In this document: one piece after another, positions 53,967-63,691 of the stretch
Layout: the number at the start of each line of letters is the position of its first letter
Numbering within the stretch: the first letter of the stretch is position 1
Assembly: GCA_002309335.1 (NCBI GenBank)
Contig: DBXH01000007.1
Span: forward strand, 7,218 to 71,217
Direction: 5' to 3'
From: Bacteroidales bacterium UBA1217
GTDB lineage: Bacteria > Bacteroidota > Bacteroidia > Bacteroidales > P3
Length of the DNA: 64,000 nucleotides
Notes under the pieces: generated by a model
Database searches by the model: none
What the model was told of the DNA's origin: nothing
Seen by the model: only the letters and a program-made list of their open reading frames with translations
Position numbers and translations under genes: made by a program

Positions 53967-55241
53967 ATGAAACAACATCTGAACATACTTTTCTTGATAC
54001 TGATGATGGTGGCGGTGCCTACGGCACGCGCCACCTATCTGCTTGTGCCGATGGATGAAACGCAGCGCAACCACTTGAAAGCATACGGTATGGCCTATTA
54101 TGCGTTGGAGCGCGATGTGGAGGTAACCTGGTTGCTCAACTACCGAGGCGGCGCCTTTATGATGAAGTATGCCGACGCCATTGAGCGTGAAGCACGGCTG
54201 AGGGGTGTGAGCGTCGAGGCTATTGCCGACGGCCAGTCGACGGCAATCCTGTCGGAAATAGCCGACGCGTCGGTGAATATGGATGCCGTAAAGCTACAGA
54301 AAGCGCCCAAAATTGCCGTTTATTCACCCAAAAGCAAACTTCCGTGGGACGACGCCGTTACACTGGTGATGACTTACGCCGAGATACCATACGATGTAAT
54401 TTACGACGAGGAAGTCGTTGCCGGAGTACTTCCAAAATACGATTGGCTGCACCTGCACCACGAGGACTTCACAGGTCAGTACGGCAAGTTCTGGGGCAAC
54501 TACCGCAATGCGCAGTGGTACATTGAGGATGTCCGCGACCAAGAGGCTCGTGCTCATAAATTGGGTTACTCAAAGGTGTCGCAACTCAAACTGGCTGTGT
54601 GTCACAAGATTCGCGACTTTGTTATGGGCGGCGGTTTCCTTTTTGCAATGTGCTCGGCTCCTGACAGCTATGACGTGGCTCTGGCCGCCGAAAATGTGGA
54701 CATCTGCGACGTGATGTTCGACGGCGACCCGATGCAGCCCAACGCCCAGCAGTTGCTGGACTTCTCAAAGTGTTTTGCCTTCAAGGATTTCCGCATCAGC
54801 ACCAATCCTTCGGAATACGAGATTTCAACCATTGACATCGACGACCGCATACGTCAACGCCAAATTAACGAGAAGAATGACTTTTTCACACTATTCGAGT
54901 TCTCCGCCAAATGGGACTGGGTGCCGACAATGCTGACGCAGAATCATACTCGCATCATTCACGGCTTTATGGGACAGACGACTGCGTTTCGCCGCGAGAC
55001 GGTGAAGAGCAGCGCGTTGATACTGGCTGAGAACAAAGAGCTGGGTGAGGTGCGCTACCTGCACGGCGAATATGGCAAAGGAACGTGGACATTCCTAGGA
55101 GGCCACGACCCTGAGGACTATCGTCACTTTGTGGGCGACCCACCGACCGACTTGTCGCTCTATCCAAACTCACCCGGTTACCGTCTGATACTGAATAACA
55201 TTCTTTTCCCAGCAGCAAAAAAAGAAAAACACAAGACCTGA
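53967..55241 (+). CDS. Exported protein of the 'asparagine synthetase B'-named family in Bacteroidota
   Basis: 424 residues with a signal peptide ending ARA. The sequence (LLVPMDETQRNHLKAYGMAYYALERDVEVTWLLNYRGGAFMM and YDWLHLHHEDFTGQYGKFWGNYRNAQW) matches a conserved family of this phylum that databases often name asparagine synthetase B. The name is doubtful: there is no N-terminal glutaminase Cys and no synthetase P-loop that I can see, and the product is exported. Function unknown. Its stop overlaps the next gene's start (ATGA), so they work together. Confidence 0.65.
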   Translation: MKQHLNILFLILMMVAVPTARATYLLVPMDETQRNHLKAYGMAYYALERDVEVTWLLNYRGGAFMMKYADAIEREARLRGVSVEAIADGQSTAILSEIADASVNMDAVKLQKAPKIAVYSPKSKLPWDDAVTLVMTYAEIPYDVIYDEEVVAGVLPKYDWLHLHHEDFTGQYGKFWGNYRNAQWYIEDVRDQEARAHKLGYSKVSQLKLAVCHKIRDFVMGGGFLFAMCSAPDSYDVALAAENVDICDVMFDGDPMQPNAQQLLDFSKCFAFKDFRISTNPSEYEISTIDIDDRIRQRQINEKNDFFTLFEFSAKWDWVPTMLTQNHTRIIHGFMGQTTAFRRETVKSSALILAENKELGEVRYLHGEYGKGTWTFLGGHDPEDYRHFVGDPPTDLSLYPNSPGYRLILNNILFPAAKKEKHKT

Positions 55242-56701
55242 TGAAGAAATATATTATAACAACCATATTATTCACTTTGTTTTCCGTTTTCCGTTTTCCG
55301 TTCTCCGTTGTCAATGCGCAGAACTGGACGGTGTTCAATATGCAAAACTCCGAGCTTGGCAACTCGGTGCTGGCTATGACGTCGGACAAAAAGAACAACA
55401 AGTGGTTTGGTACTGACTTGGGAATGGCGCGACTGGCTGGAAAGACTTGGACTGACTTCTCGATGTTCAATGAGAAGCTGAAAGGGCAGTATGTCAACTG
55501 TTTGACTGTAGATGCCAACAATATGCTATGGATAGGCACCGACGACTATGGTGTTATTGAGTTTGACGGCTCGCACTGGACGGAGCACAAGAACGAGATG
55601 AAGCGGCTTCAAATGAAGTTTATATCGAAGATTGCCATCGACCGCAACGATGTGAAGTGGATTGGTGTGACGTTGGGTGGCTTGGTGCGCTACGACGGTA
55701 GGGAATGGACCAAATTAACCTCGAACGACTCGGAACTGCTGAGCGACTTCATTCTGTGTGTTGCCATTGACCGACGCAACCGCAAATGGATAGGCACCAA
55801 CGATGGTTTGTCGGTCTACGACGATCGTCAATGGACCTCATATACAAAGAACAATTCCAAGTTGCCCGACAATATAGTGCCGGCAATTATTATTGACAAA
55901 GAAGATGTTAAATGGATAGCCACGCTTAGCGGCCTGGTCCGTTATGACGGTAGCAATTGGAAGATTTACAACACGGACAACAGCCCTCTGCCGTGCAATC
56001 AAATCAACGACCTGGCTTTTGACCCTTCGGGGGCGATATGGATGGTGACAGACAAAGGAGCCGCGCTATTCGACGGAAAAGATAAATGGCACATATACAG
56101 ACCGAAAGAGACTGTATTGCCAAAGGATGTGTTGCGAAGGGTGATGGTCGATGGTCAAGGTTCGAAATGGTTTGGCAGCAGTTTGCAAGGACTTGTCCGG
56201 TTCAGCGCCCAGCCGGTTATGGGTCGCGTGATTGACGACAAGGGCAACCCGGTATCTGGCCTGACCATAAACTGCTCGGGCGTTGAGACTCAGACAGATG
56301 CCAACGGCGAGTACTACCTTGAAATACCGACCAACGCCACGATGACCATACGTCCGCAGGACGAGAGCCGCACCTTTGAACCAGAGAGCCGCAAGCTGAC
56401 CACCGTTACCGGTGCGCTGTTCGGACAGGACTTTGTGGCCTCGTCTGGTATGGTGGCCGAAGGAACATCGACCGAGAAGGTAGTGGTAAACCCCTATCTT
56501 GAACAGGGATACATAACGATAACGATGGAAAGTCCCGTGGCCGAGGTTGAATTCGTCAATGCCAAAGGCGAAAGTATCCGCACCATACCCCAATACAAAA
56601 ATGAGGCACGGATAACAATAAGCCGTATGCCAAAGAGCAACTACACGCTGTTTATCCGTACGGCAAAGGGTGAGAAGAAATTGATGTTCAATCTAAAATG
56701 A
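55241..56701 (+). CDS. Two-component-regulator-type propeller protein, exported
   Basis: 486 residues. The signal peptide (MKKYIITTILFTLFSVFRFPFSVVNA) is partly made of the reverse-strand reading of the 7-nt repeat. Residues about 50-310 hold propeller blades of the ligand-binding-sensor type (NNKWFGTDLGMARL, NMLWIGTDDYGVIEFDG, RKWIGTNDGLSVYDD). A carboxypeptidase-regulatory-like domain follows (GRVIDDKGNPVSGLTINCSG). There is no kinase or type IX sorting domain. A partner of the coupled upstream gene; function unknown. Confidence 0.78.
   Translation: MKKYIITTILFTLFSVFRFPFSVVNAQNWTVFNMQNSELGNSVLAMTSDKKNNKWFGTDLGMARLAGKTWTDFSMFNEKLKGQYVNCLTVDANNMLWIGTDDYGVIEFDGSHWTEHKNEMKRLQMKFISKIAIDRNDVKWIGVTLGGLVRYDGREWTKLTSNDSELLSDFILCVAIDRRNRKWIGTNDGLSVYDDRQWTSYTKNNSKLPDNIVPAIIIDKEDVKWIATLSGLVRYDGSNWKIYNTDNSPLPCNQINDLAFDPSGAIWMVTDKGAALFDGKDKWHIYRPKETVLPKDVLRRVMVDGQGSKWFGSSLQGLVRFSAQPVMGRVIDDKGNPVSGLTINCSGVETQTDANGEYYLEIPTNATMTIRPQDESRTFEPESRKLTTVTGALFGQDFVASSGMVAEGTSTEKVVVNPYLEQGYITITMESPVAEVEFVNAKGESIRTIPQYKNEARITISRMPKSNYTLFIRTAKGEKKLMFNLK
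55284..55311. repeat. 7-nt repeat, four units, in a signal peptide
   Basis: CCGTTTT, CCGTTTT, CCGTTCT, CCGTTGT on the plus strand; coding for SVFRFPFSVV, the hydrophobic part of the signal peptide of the propeller protein. Confidence 0.7.
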
Positions 56702-56705
56702 AAAA

Positions 56706-56730
56706 AGCCGCTCAATGAGCGGCTAAAAAT
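56706..56730 (+). terminator. Terminator after the propeller protein gene
   Basis: AGCCGCTC-AAT-GAGCGGCT hairpin directly after the stop codon with A/T tracts on both sides, so it may serve the convergent small lipoprotein gene as well. Confidence 0.85.
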
Positions 56731-56747
56731 TTACGAATAGCTTTTGA

Positions 56748-56981
56748 TTAGAAAGTGCCGGAGCAGTCGGTACCAGCTTTAACACCGGCAATTTCAACTA
56801 CATTATTGAAATCTTTGCACTTCTTGTAGTCTGTGCCGAACGATTTGTTCAATTCGTCAATTGTGTACTCGTTTTCAGTTGAGACACCAGCAACAAAAAC
56901 CTTGCAATCACATTTTTTTGTGCAGCTGCTGAAGCAAGCTACTGTTGCGATAACGGCTAAAGCCAAAAGTACTTTTTTCAT
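56748..56981 (-). CDS. Small cysteine-rich lipoprotein, hypothetical
   Basis: 77 residues with a lipobox (CFSSC, about residue 20) followed by TKKCDCKVF. I do not recognise the family; it has five or six cysteines in total for its small size, suggesting disulfides. A consensus promoter lies at 57050-57081 on the minus strand. It lies beside dsbD, a natural partner for disulfide handling, but the link is speculative. Confidence 0.65.
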   Translation of the reverse strand: MKKVLLALAVIATVACFSSCTKKCDCKVFVAGVSTENEYTIDELNKSFGTDYKKCKDFNNVVEIAGVKAGTDCSGTF

Positions 56982-57049
56982 TTTAATTTGTTTTTAATGT
57001 GATAATTATGCCTACTCTGTATGGTTTTCGGCGTCCCCATTTAATAGTG

Positions 57050-57081
57050 CAAAATTAGCAAAAAAATCCAAATACAGCAAA
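57050..57081 (-). promoter_or_regulatory. Promoter of the small cysteine-rich lipoprotein
   Basis: Minus-strand TAATTTTG (57050-57057) and TTTG (57078-57081), spacing 20. Confidence 0.6.
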
Positions 57082-57108
57082 AAAATGTAATAATTTGGAA
57101 AAAATATG

Positions 57109-57116
57109 TAATTTTG
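57109..57116 (+). promoter_or_regulatory. Putative -7 element of dsbD
   Basis: TAATTTTG fits the -7 consensus 45 bases before the dsbD start; the -33 element at correct spacing is not clear. Confidence 0.4.
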
Positions 57117-57160
57117 CGAATCAAAAAACGAGTCAGTTAAGATTGTAAATAATTAGAAAT

Positions 57161-59248
57161 ATGAAGAATATATTCAAATCATTAGTCTTGATGTTATGTT
57201 TGATTCCGTTTGTGTCGGCATTTGCCCAAGTCAATCCAGCACATTGGAAATTTAACGTCAAGGAATTGTCGGCCACCGAGGTCGAGTTGCAGTTCCAGTT
57301 GAAGCTCGACAACGGATGGCATATCTATTCGCAGAAATCAGATCCCAACGGTCCTATTCCGTCAGAATATACATTTGAGGATAATGCCAACTATAAGCGT
57401 ATTGGCGGTGTGGTGGAGCCTAAGCCGCACGAGGAAATGGACGATATATTCAAATGCATTGTTCGTTCATTCAGCGGCAATGTAACTTTCCGTCAAAAGA
57501 TTAAGCGCAACACCGACAAGGCTTTTGAGGTTAAAGGCTCGATGTACTACCAGCTTTGCAACGATGGCAGCTGCATTGCCCCCGACGATGTGCCTTTTAC
57601 GTTCAAAGTGCCGGCAGCAACAATGACTGCTGAGGTTCAAGAGGAGGCCGAAACTGCTAATATTGATAGTACTATTAATGATACTGACACTGCCGTTGAC
57701 ACAGTAGCACCTGCAGACGAGGCCACCCTGCAGGCCACTAATGACGACGCCGACGGTGATGAAGAAAACAACTCGATTTTGGGTCTCTTTTTCGGTGCAC
57801 TGCTTGCTGGAATAATAACGATGTTCACGCCTTGCGTGTTCCCGATGATACCTATGACCGTCAACTTCTTTATGCACAGCAGCGACAACAAGCGCAAAAA
57901 TCGCCGCCAGGCTTGGTTCTTCGGCTTTTCTATAGTGTTTATCTTTGCCGTCATCGGAGGCCTGCTGTCGCTGTTCTTCGGTCCAACTGCTCTCAACTTT
58001 ATAGGCACACACGGCATTCCTAACCTGATATTCTTTGTAATCTTCTTCGTTTTCGCCCTCTCGTTCTTCGGTCTCTTTGAGATAAAAATGCCCGAGAAGT
58101 GGGTCAATGCTAGCGATGCGCAAGCCGACAAGGGCGGTCTGCTGGCACCGTTCTTTATTGCGCTGACCACTGTGCTGGTCTCCTTCTCCTGCACGGGTCC
58201 CATCATCGGTGCAGCCCTTGTCGAGTTCACCACCTCCACCACCAACCGCTGGATCGGTTTGGTTTCAATGCTCGGTTTTGGCATTGGCTTCGCGCTGCCG
58301 TTCACCTTCCTGGCTTTCTTCCCGTCAATGCTCAAAAATATGAAGTCTGGAGGCTGGCTCAACACCGTCAAGATTGTCTTCGCTTTCCTCGAATTAGCCT
58401 TCGGTCTCAAATTCCTTTCGATGGCCGATCAGTACTGGACGTGGCGACTGCTCGACCGTGAAGTCTATCTGGCATTGTGGATTGTAATTTTTGCAATGAC
58501 AGGCTTCTACCTGCTCGGCAAGCTCAAGTTTAAAGGCGACGAAGAGGTGCAGCACATCGGCGTCATACGTCTCTTCCTCTCCATAGCCTGCTTCAGCTTT
58601 GTGGTCTATATGATTCCCGGAATGTGGGGAGCACCGCTCAACGGCATCTCTGGCTTCCTGCCGCCGATGGACACACAGGATTTCAACCTCGAACGCTCAA
58701 TCTATGAGTCTACCAAGAACGTCACCGTTGCCGGCACAACTGAGGAGAACACCGTAATGTACGACGCTCTGCCCGCCAACCGCAAGTATGCCGACCGCCT
58801 GCATATGCCAAGCGGTTTTCAAGGCTTCTACGACATCGAAGAGGCCAAGGCTTACGCCAAAGAGCAGGGTAAGCCCATATTTATCGACTTTACAGGCCGC
58901 AACTGCAACAACTGCCGTGAGATGGAGCAATACGTATGGGCCGACCCTAATGCAAAGAAAATCTTGAATGAAGAGTACGTGATGTGCGCCCTCTACTGCG
59001 ATATGAACGATATAGACCTTGCCGAAGAAGACTACGTTACCGACGACAAGGGTCGCGTGCTCAAGACCTTGGGACGCAAGAACCTCCATTTCCAGCGCAG
59101 CAAGTTCAACCAGATTGCCCAGCCATACTATGTCATCATCGATGCCGACGGCAATGTATTGACCAAGAACAACTATTCCTACTCGCGCGACGTCAACAAA
59201 TTCGTCGAATTCCTGAAAGAAGGCGTGTCGAATTTCTCGAAAAAGTAA
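57161..59248 (+). CDS. Thiol:disulfide interchange protein DsbD family
   Basis: 695 residues. A signal peptide (SAFAQ) and an N-terminal DsbD-alpha-like domain (about 25-150, WHIYSQKSDPNGPIPSEYTF) precede a Glu/Asp/Thr-rich linker, the membrane domain with the two redox cysteines (MFTPCVFPMIPMTV and SFSCTGPIIGA), and a C-terminal thioredoxin-like domain with FTGRNCNNCREME. DsbD passes electrons from cytoplasmic thioredoxin to periplasmic thiols. The usual Trp before the CxxC motif (WCxxC) is Asn here, and the motif is CNNC. Confidence 0.92.
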   Translation: MKNIFKSLVLMLCLIPFVSAFAQVNPAHWKFNVKELSATEVELQFQLKLDNGWHIYSQKSDPNGPIPSEYTFEDNANYKRIGGVVEPKPHEEMDDIFKCIVRSFSGNVTFRQKIKRNTDKAFEVKGSMYYQLCNDGSCIAPDDVPFTFKVPAATMTAEVQEEAETANIDSTINDTDTAVDTVAPADEATLQATNDDADGDEENNSILGLFFGALLAGIITMFTPCVFPMIPMTVNFFMHSSDNKRKNRRQAWFFGFSIVFIFAVIGGLLSLFFGPTALNFIGTHGIPNLIFFVIFFVFALSFFGLFEIKMPEKWVNASDAQADKGGLLAPFFIALTTVLVSFSCTGPIIGAALVEFTTSTTNRWIGLVSMLGFGIGFALPFTFLAFFPSMLKNMKSGGWLNTVKIVFAFLELAFGLKFLSMADQYWTWRLLDREVYLALWIVIFAMTGFYLLGKLKFKGDEEVQHIGVIRLFLSIACFSFVVYMIPGMWGAPLNGISGFLPPMDTQDFNLERSIYESTKNVTVAGTTEENTVMYDALPANRKYADRLHMPSGFQGFYDIEEAKAYAKEQGKPIFIDFTGRNCNNCREMEQYVWADPNAKKILNEEYVMCALYCDMNDIDLAEEDYVTDDKGRVLKTLGRKNLHFQRSKFNQIAQPYYVIIDADGNVLTKNNYSYSRDVNKFVEFLKEGVSNFSKK

Positions 59249-59312
59249 GAAAAAACACAGCAAAAGGCAATACTTTCCGTACAAAAACGGCATTTTGAGA
59301 TAATATTTTTTA

Positions 59313-59357
59313 AGGCTCCGTTTCTCTGTAAATAAACAGTTTATAGAAACGGAGCCT
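59313..59357 (+). terminator. dsbD terminator
   Basis: AGGCTCCGTTTC (59313-59324) pairs perfectly with GAAACGGAGCCT (59346-59357), with a smaller inner stem in the loop. Confidence 0.8.
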
Positions 59358-59376
59358 AATATTTTACAAGAAAAAT

Positions 59377-59407
59377 TTTGTCGATTTGCAAAAAGTTAGT
59401 ACTTTTG
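59377..59407 (+). promoter_or_regulatory. Promoter of tRNA-fMet
   Basis: TTTG (59377-59380), 19 bases, TACTTTTG (59400-59407), about 22 bases before the tRNA. Confidence 0.65.
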
Positions 59408-59428
59408 CAGTCTCAAAACAAGAAATAG

Positions 59429-61017
<1,589 letters not shown>

Positions 61018-61034
<17 letters not shown>

Positions 61035-61179
61035 AATACTTTTCCTCCTTGTATTTCTCTGTTATTATCTGTTGTTCTGCCATAATCTCCAATGTTCTCA
61101 AAATCTCTTTGACCTGTTCATCGTCGTAGGCACGTTTCCCTTTGTTCAAAATTTTCTTTGCTTTTGTCAAACTAATCAT
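61018..61179 (-). CDS. Small accessory protein of the serine integrase
   Basis: 53 residues (MISLTKAKKILNKGKRAYDDEQVKEI, then LRTLEIMAEQQIITEKYKEE). A good ribosome-binding-like AGGAGG lies inside its end, before the integrase start, and the two genes overlap by 17 bases. Similar small helical proteins encoded directly upstream of serine recombinases occur in this phylum; a role in recombination direction or expression coupling is possible. Upstream, a further open stretch (61180 to about 61325) encoding VDAYPHRTEVSRLTAYRRG has no start codon and may be a remnant. Confidence 0.6.
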
Positions 61180-61375
61180 AGCACCTTCAGTGCTAATGTC
61201 CGCATTGCTGCGGTTATTCGCTTTTCCACCTCTCCCCGACGATATGCCGTCAGTCGGGAGACTTCTGTTCGGTGTGGGTAAGCATCAACCCGTTTTCTTG
61301 CCTCGTTGTCTATGGGCTGTGATTATTCGTAGTCATATCACTAATATACAACATTTTTCGGATATCTGAAAAGAA

Positions 61376-61993
61376 TCACACAAAAATTTGCAATTTTCTC
61401 AACGTGTTCACGCTCGTACCCGTTAGTTTGCTGACATTTCGGAGGCTGTAAGACTTCTTCAATAACTTGATTTCCTCGGCATACTGGACTTTCATATCCT
61501 CATCACTCTTACGGTAGCCCTCTTTACGACCCACCTTGCCACCCTCGCTGCGGTAGTGGTTGTAACCGCTCTCCATGCGTGAGCGAATCAAGCCACGTTC
61601 CATAGAGTTGAACTGTGCCATGATACCGAGAACCAGTTGGGCAATCGGATTGACTGTGCCGTCTGGTTGCAAGGTCTCTAAACCGTTTTGGTGTATATAC
61701 AGACTTACTTTCAGTTCGTTCAACTGTTCGACTATTGACAGAAAGTCCACGATACGACGCGAAAGACGGCTGCACTCATATATCAGCACCTTGTCAACCT
61801 TGTGGGTCTGCACATAGTTCATCAACTCACTCAACTGCTCACGCTCGGCAACCTTTTTGGCTCCGCTGACTTTCTCGCTGAACTCCTTGACGATTTCATA
61901 GTTCATACGGCTGGCATACTCCCGAAGGTCGGCTATCTGTCGTTCATAGTCTTGGCTGTTGGTCGAAACCCTTGCGTAGATGATTGTCTTCAT
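61376..61993 (-). CDS. Resolvase/invertase-type serine recombinase
   Basis: 205 residues from the ATG of MKTIIYARVSTNSQD at 61993. The catalytic Ser is Ser10 in YARVS; the domain continues with ECSRLSRRIVDFLSIVEQL and MAQFNSMERGLIRSRMESG, and ends in a short HTH (SLRNVSKLTGTSVNTLRKLQ). It is a small resolvase such as those resolving plasmid or transposon multimers or inverting DNA segments. It has a consensus promoter (62026-62056) next to the operator palindrome. Confidence 0.93.
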   Translation of the reverse strand: MKTIIYARVSTNSQDYERQIADLREYASRMNYEIVKEFSEKVSGAKKVAEREQLSELMNYVQTHKVDKVLIYECSRLSRRIVDFLSIVEQLNELKVSLYIHQNGLETLQPDGTVNPIAQLVLGIMAQFNSMERGLIRSRMESGYNHYRSEGGKVGRKEGYRKSDEDMKVQYAEEIKLLKKSYSLRNVSKLTGTSVNTLRKLQIFV

Positions 61994-62025
61994 ATTGCTA
62001 ACTTTTATTATCATTAAATCTATTG

Positions 62026-62056
62026 CAAAATTACAAAATAATATCAATATGGCAAA
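62026..62056 (-). promoter_or_regulatory. Resolvase promoter
   Basis: Minus-strand TAATTTTG (62026-62033) and TTTG (62053-62056) with spacing 19; the operator palindrome follows immediately upstream. Confidence 0.65.
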
Positions 62057-62057
62057 A

Positions 62058-62084
62058 TAAAAATGATATATTTTATCATTTTTA
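62058..62084. promoter_or_regulatory. Operator-like palindrome between resolvase and XRE gene
   Basis: Perfect 11-bp inverted repeat TAAAAATGATA/TATCATTTTTA around a five-base centre. It lies one base upstream of the resolvase -33 box and about ten bases before the XRE -33-like box, where a repressor could control both divergent promoters. Confidence 0.7.
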
Positions 62085-62093
62085 ACTTTAGGT

Positions 62094-62124
62094 ATTGATT
62101 ATTCGCGTTATCTATGTATCTTTG
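62094..62124 (+). promoter_or_regulatory. Promoter of the XRE gene
   Basis: ATTG (62094-62097), 19 bases, TATCTTTG (62117-62124). Confidence 0.5.
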
Positions 62125-62143
62125 CAGTTCAAACCGCAGCAAC

Positions 62144-62431
62144 ATGAACGAGAATATTAGTCACAAAGTGAAAGAGTTATGCAAAAACAAGGGCATAACA
62201 ATCAAGGAACTTGCTGAAAAGATGGATATCGCACCCGAAAGCCTGTCGAGAGCCATCAACGGCAACCCTCAACTGTCGACCATCCGCAAAATTGCCGAGA
62301 CTTTGGGCGTTTCCGTCACCGACCTGTTCGACCGCAGCGAGGATGAGTTGCTGGCGATAGTCGTTTGTGCTGGTGAAACTCATACTGCAACCACCAAAGT
62401 CGAACTGAAAAAGATAGTCGACGCACTTTAA
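62144..62431 (+). CDS. XRE-family repressor of the mobile element
   Basis: 95 residues from the ATG of MNENISHKVKEL. The HTH is TIKELAEKMDIAPESLSRAINGNPQLSTIRKIAETLG, typical of XRE/Cro repressors, with a C-terminal extension (GETHTATTKVELKKIVDAL) that could dimerise. It is divergent from the resolvase, with the palindrome at 62058 as probable operator. Confidence 0.9.
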   Translation: MNENISHKVKELCKNKGITIKELAEKMDIAPESLSRAINGNPQLSTIRKIAETLGVSVTDLFDRSEDELLAIVVCAGETHTATTKVELKKIVDAL

Positions 62432-62489
62432 TCTTTTAAGTTAGAATGACACAGAATCGTGTCACAAAAAGCACCGCTGTAAAGATTAA
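62428..62489. other. Nested inverted repeats downstream of the XRE gene
   Basis: Outer arms TTAATCTTT (62428-62436) and AAAGATTAA (62481-62489), with an inner perfect TGACAC/GTGTCA palindrome (62447-62464). It could act as a terminator between the convergent genes or a protein-binding site; the inner palindrome is unlike a plain terminator. Confidence 0.5.
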
Positions 62490-62516
62490 AATGATACAAT
62501 CGCAAGTTTGATACAC

Positions 62517-63455
62517 TTATATGATGTATTGGCGGAGATTCATAGGCTTTGCCTCGGTGTTTTGTATGGATTGTAATAGTTGCCGATATGGTTCCATCTT
62601 TCGACGAATAGATGTGTTCGTGTTTGTGTGTTCGCGGATTTTCATTTCAACCGCTTGCAGGTCGTAGTTGCATTGTTCCAGCAATGCCAACTTTTCAGCC
62701 TTGTTATAGATGGCATTGTTTACGGGTATGATTTCCGCAATGGATTCGTCGTAGATTTCTAGGATTGGAGTTGCGGTAGAATTAAGGACGGCTTGCAGTT
62801 GGTTGTTCGGTATGTGCAGATAGTTTCGGATTTGTTCCTTTGAACGCAGATTTAGTTCTAATCTTACCTTGCCATCGAATTGATGTAGCAATGTGCTGGG
62901 GTCATCCACGCAGGCAAGAAAGCCCCTGTTTTCCGCCCGTTTCATTTCCTTGACTTTGTCGTATATGATAAGCCGCTTAAAGCGTCGTGGAGTGGTTACG
63001 GAATTGTAGATTTCCAGTCCATTGTTTCGGCAGTTCTTTACCAGCCATTTGTCATAGTTCTTGATGCTGGCTTTGATGTGACGCTTAATGTCAGCCATTG
63101 GATGATTGCAGACAAAGTCTTTGGTCACGTCGCACAGGCATACCTCTGAATTGTCAAGGATAGCATCTATATCAAGGTTGCAGATGTTCATAGCACAGAT
63201 GTTGTCGAAACATTGTCGGATGGTTTCACGGCTGATAAGGCTGTGGTAAGCGTCTTTCAGGACTTTGCCTGTAAAGTCAATGACAAGTTCACTTTTTTGT
63301 GGTTTATTGGTGATTGTAAGCGAAAAAGGGCAGTCTTGGTGATATTTATAATAGTAATCCCCTTGTTTCATTGGTATTTCAAGGAATTGTGTCGGGTTGA
63401 GGTTGGTGATGTAGTGCGATGATGTCGCCAACTTCAATCTGTCAAATTTCAACAT
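62517..63455 (-). CDS. Replication-initiation-like protein (tentative, gene II/X type)
   Basis: 312 residues starting MLKFDRLKLATSSHYITNL. Features that suggest a plasmid/phage Rep of the gene II/X kind are the opening FDRLKLA, ISRETIRQCFDNI, CDVTKDF and the later RLELNLRSKEQIRNYL. I cannot see the standard His-hydrophobic-His motif or a clear pair of catalytic tyrosines by eye, so this is a tentative call. If right, the element may replicate as a circle when excised. Confidence 0.4.
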   Translation of the reverse strand: MLKFDRLKLATSSHYITNLNPTQFLEIPMKQGDYYYKYHQDCPFSLTITNKPQKSELVIDFTGKVLKDAYHSLISRETIRQCFDNICAMNICNLDIDAILDNSEVCLCDVTKDFVCNHPMADIKRHIKASIKNYDKWLVKNCRNNGLEIYNSVTTPRRFKRLIIYDKVKEMKRAENRGFLACVDDPSTLLHQFDGKVRLELNLRSKEQIRNYLHIPNNQLQAVLNSTATPILEIYDESIAEIIPVNNAIYNKAEKLALLEQCNYDLQAVEMKIREHTNTNTSIRRKMEPYRQLLQSIQNTEAKPMNLRQYII

Positions 63456-63466
63456 TCATAGGCGTT

Positions 63467-63691
63467 TTATTTGATTATTAAGGGTGCAAATTTGCAAGTT
63501 TTGACATCTGTATAAGTGGTGCTTTCCTTGCGTTCTCGCCATAGTTTCCGCATAGCGTCGGAAATGGCTTTCTTGTGTTCGTCGGTTTTCTTCTGTCCGC
63601 GCAACGATTCTGCGATGCGGTGTGCATGGGTCGCCGACTTTTTCCTCCCACGTAATGAGTAGGAAATTTTAAGTTTGGTTTGTCTGTTCAT
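63467..63691 (-). CDS. Small NUMOD3-like DNA-binding protein
   Basis: 74 residues from the ATG of MNRQTKLKISYSLRGRKKS; a longer frame would add a membrane-like extension that looks spurious. Two repeats of the LRGRKKSATHAHRIAESLRG / GQKKTDEHKKAISDAMRKLW kind fit the NUMOD3 motif found in homing endonucleases and element-borne DNA-binding proteins. It lies 12 bases upstream of the Rep-like protein on the same strand, probably one operon. Confidence 0.55.
   Translation of the reverse strand: MNRQTKLKISYSLRGRKKSATHAHRIAESLRGQKKTDEHKKAISDAMRKLWRERKESTTYTDVKTCKFAPLIIK

Noticed and set aside
53967..55241. Calling this gene an asparagine synthetase
   Set aside because: There is no N-terminal Cys nucleophile and no visible synthetase P-loop, and the protein has a signal peptide, so I kept only the family-level description.
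61180..61325. A further small gene upstream of the 53-residue integrase accessory ORF
   Set aside because: The open stretch reads plausibly and its stop overlaps the next ATG, but no usable start codon was found; it may be a remnant.
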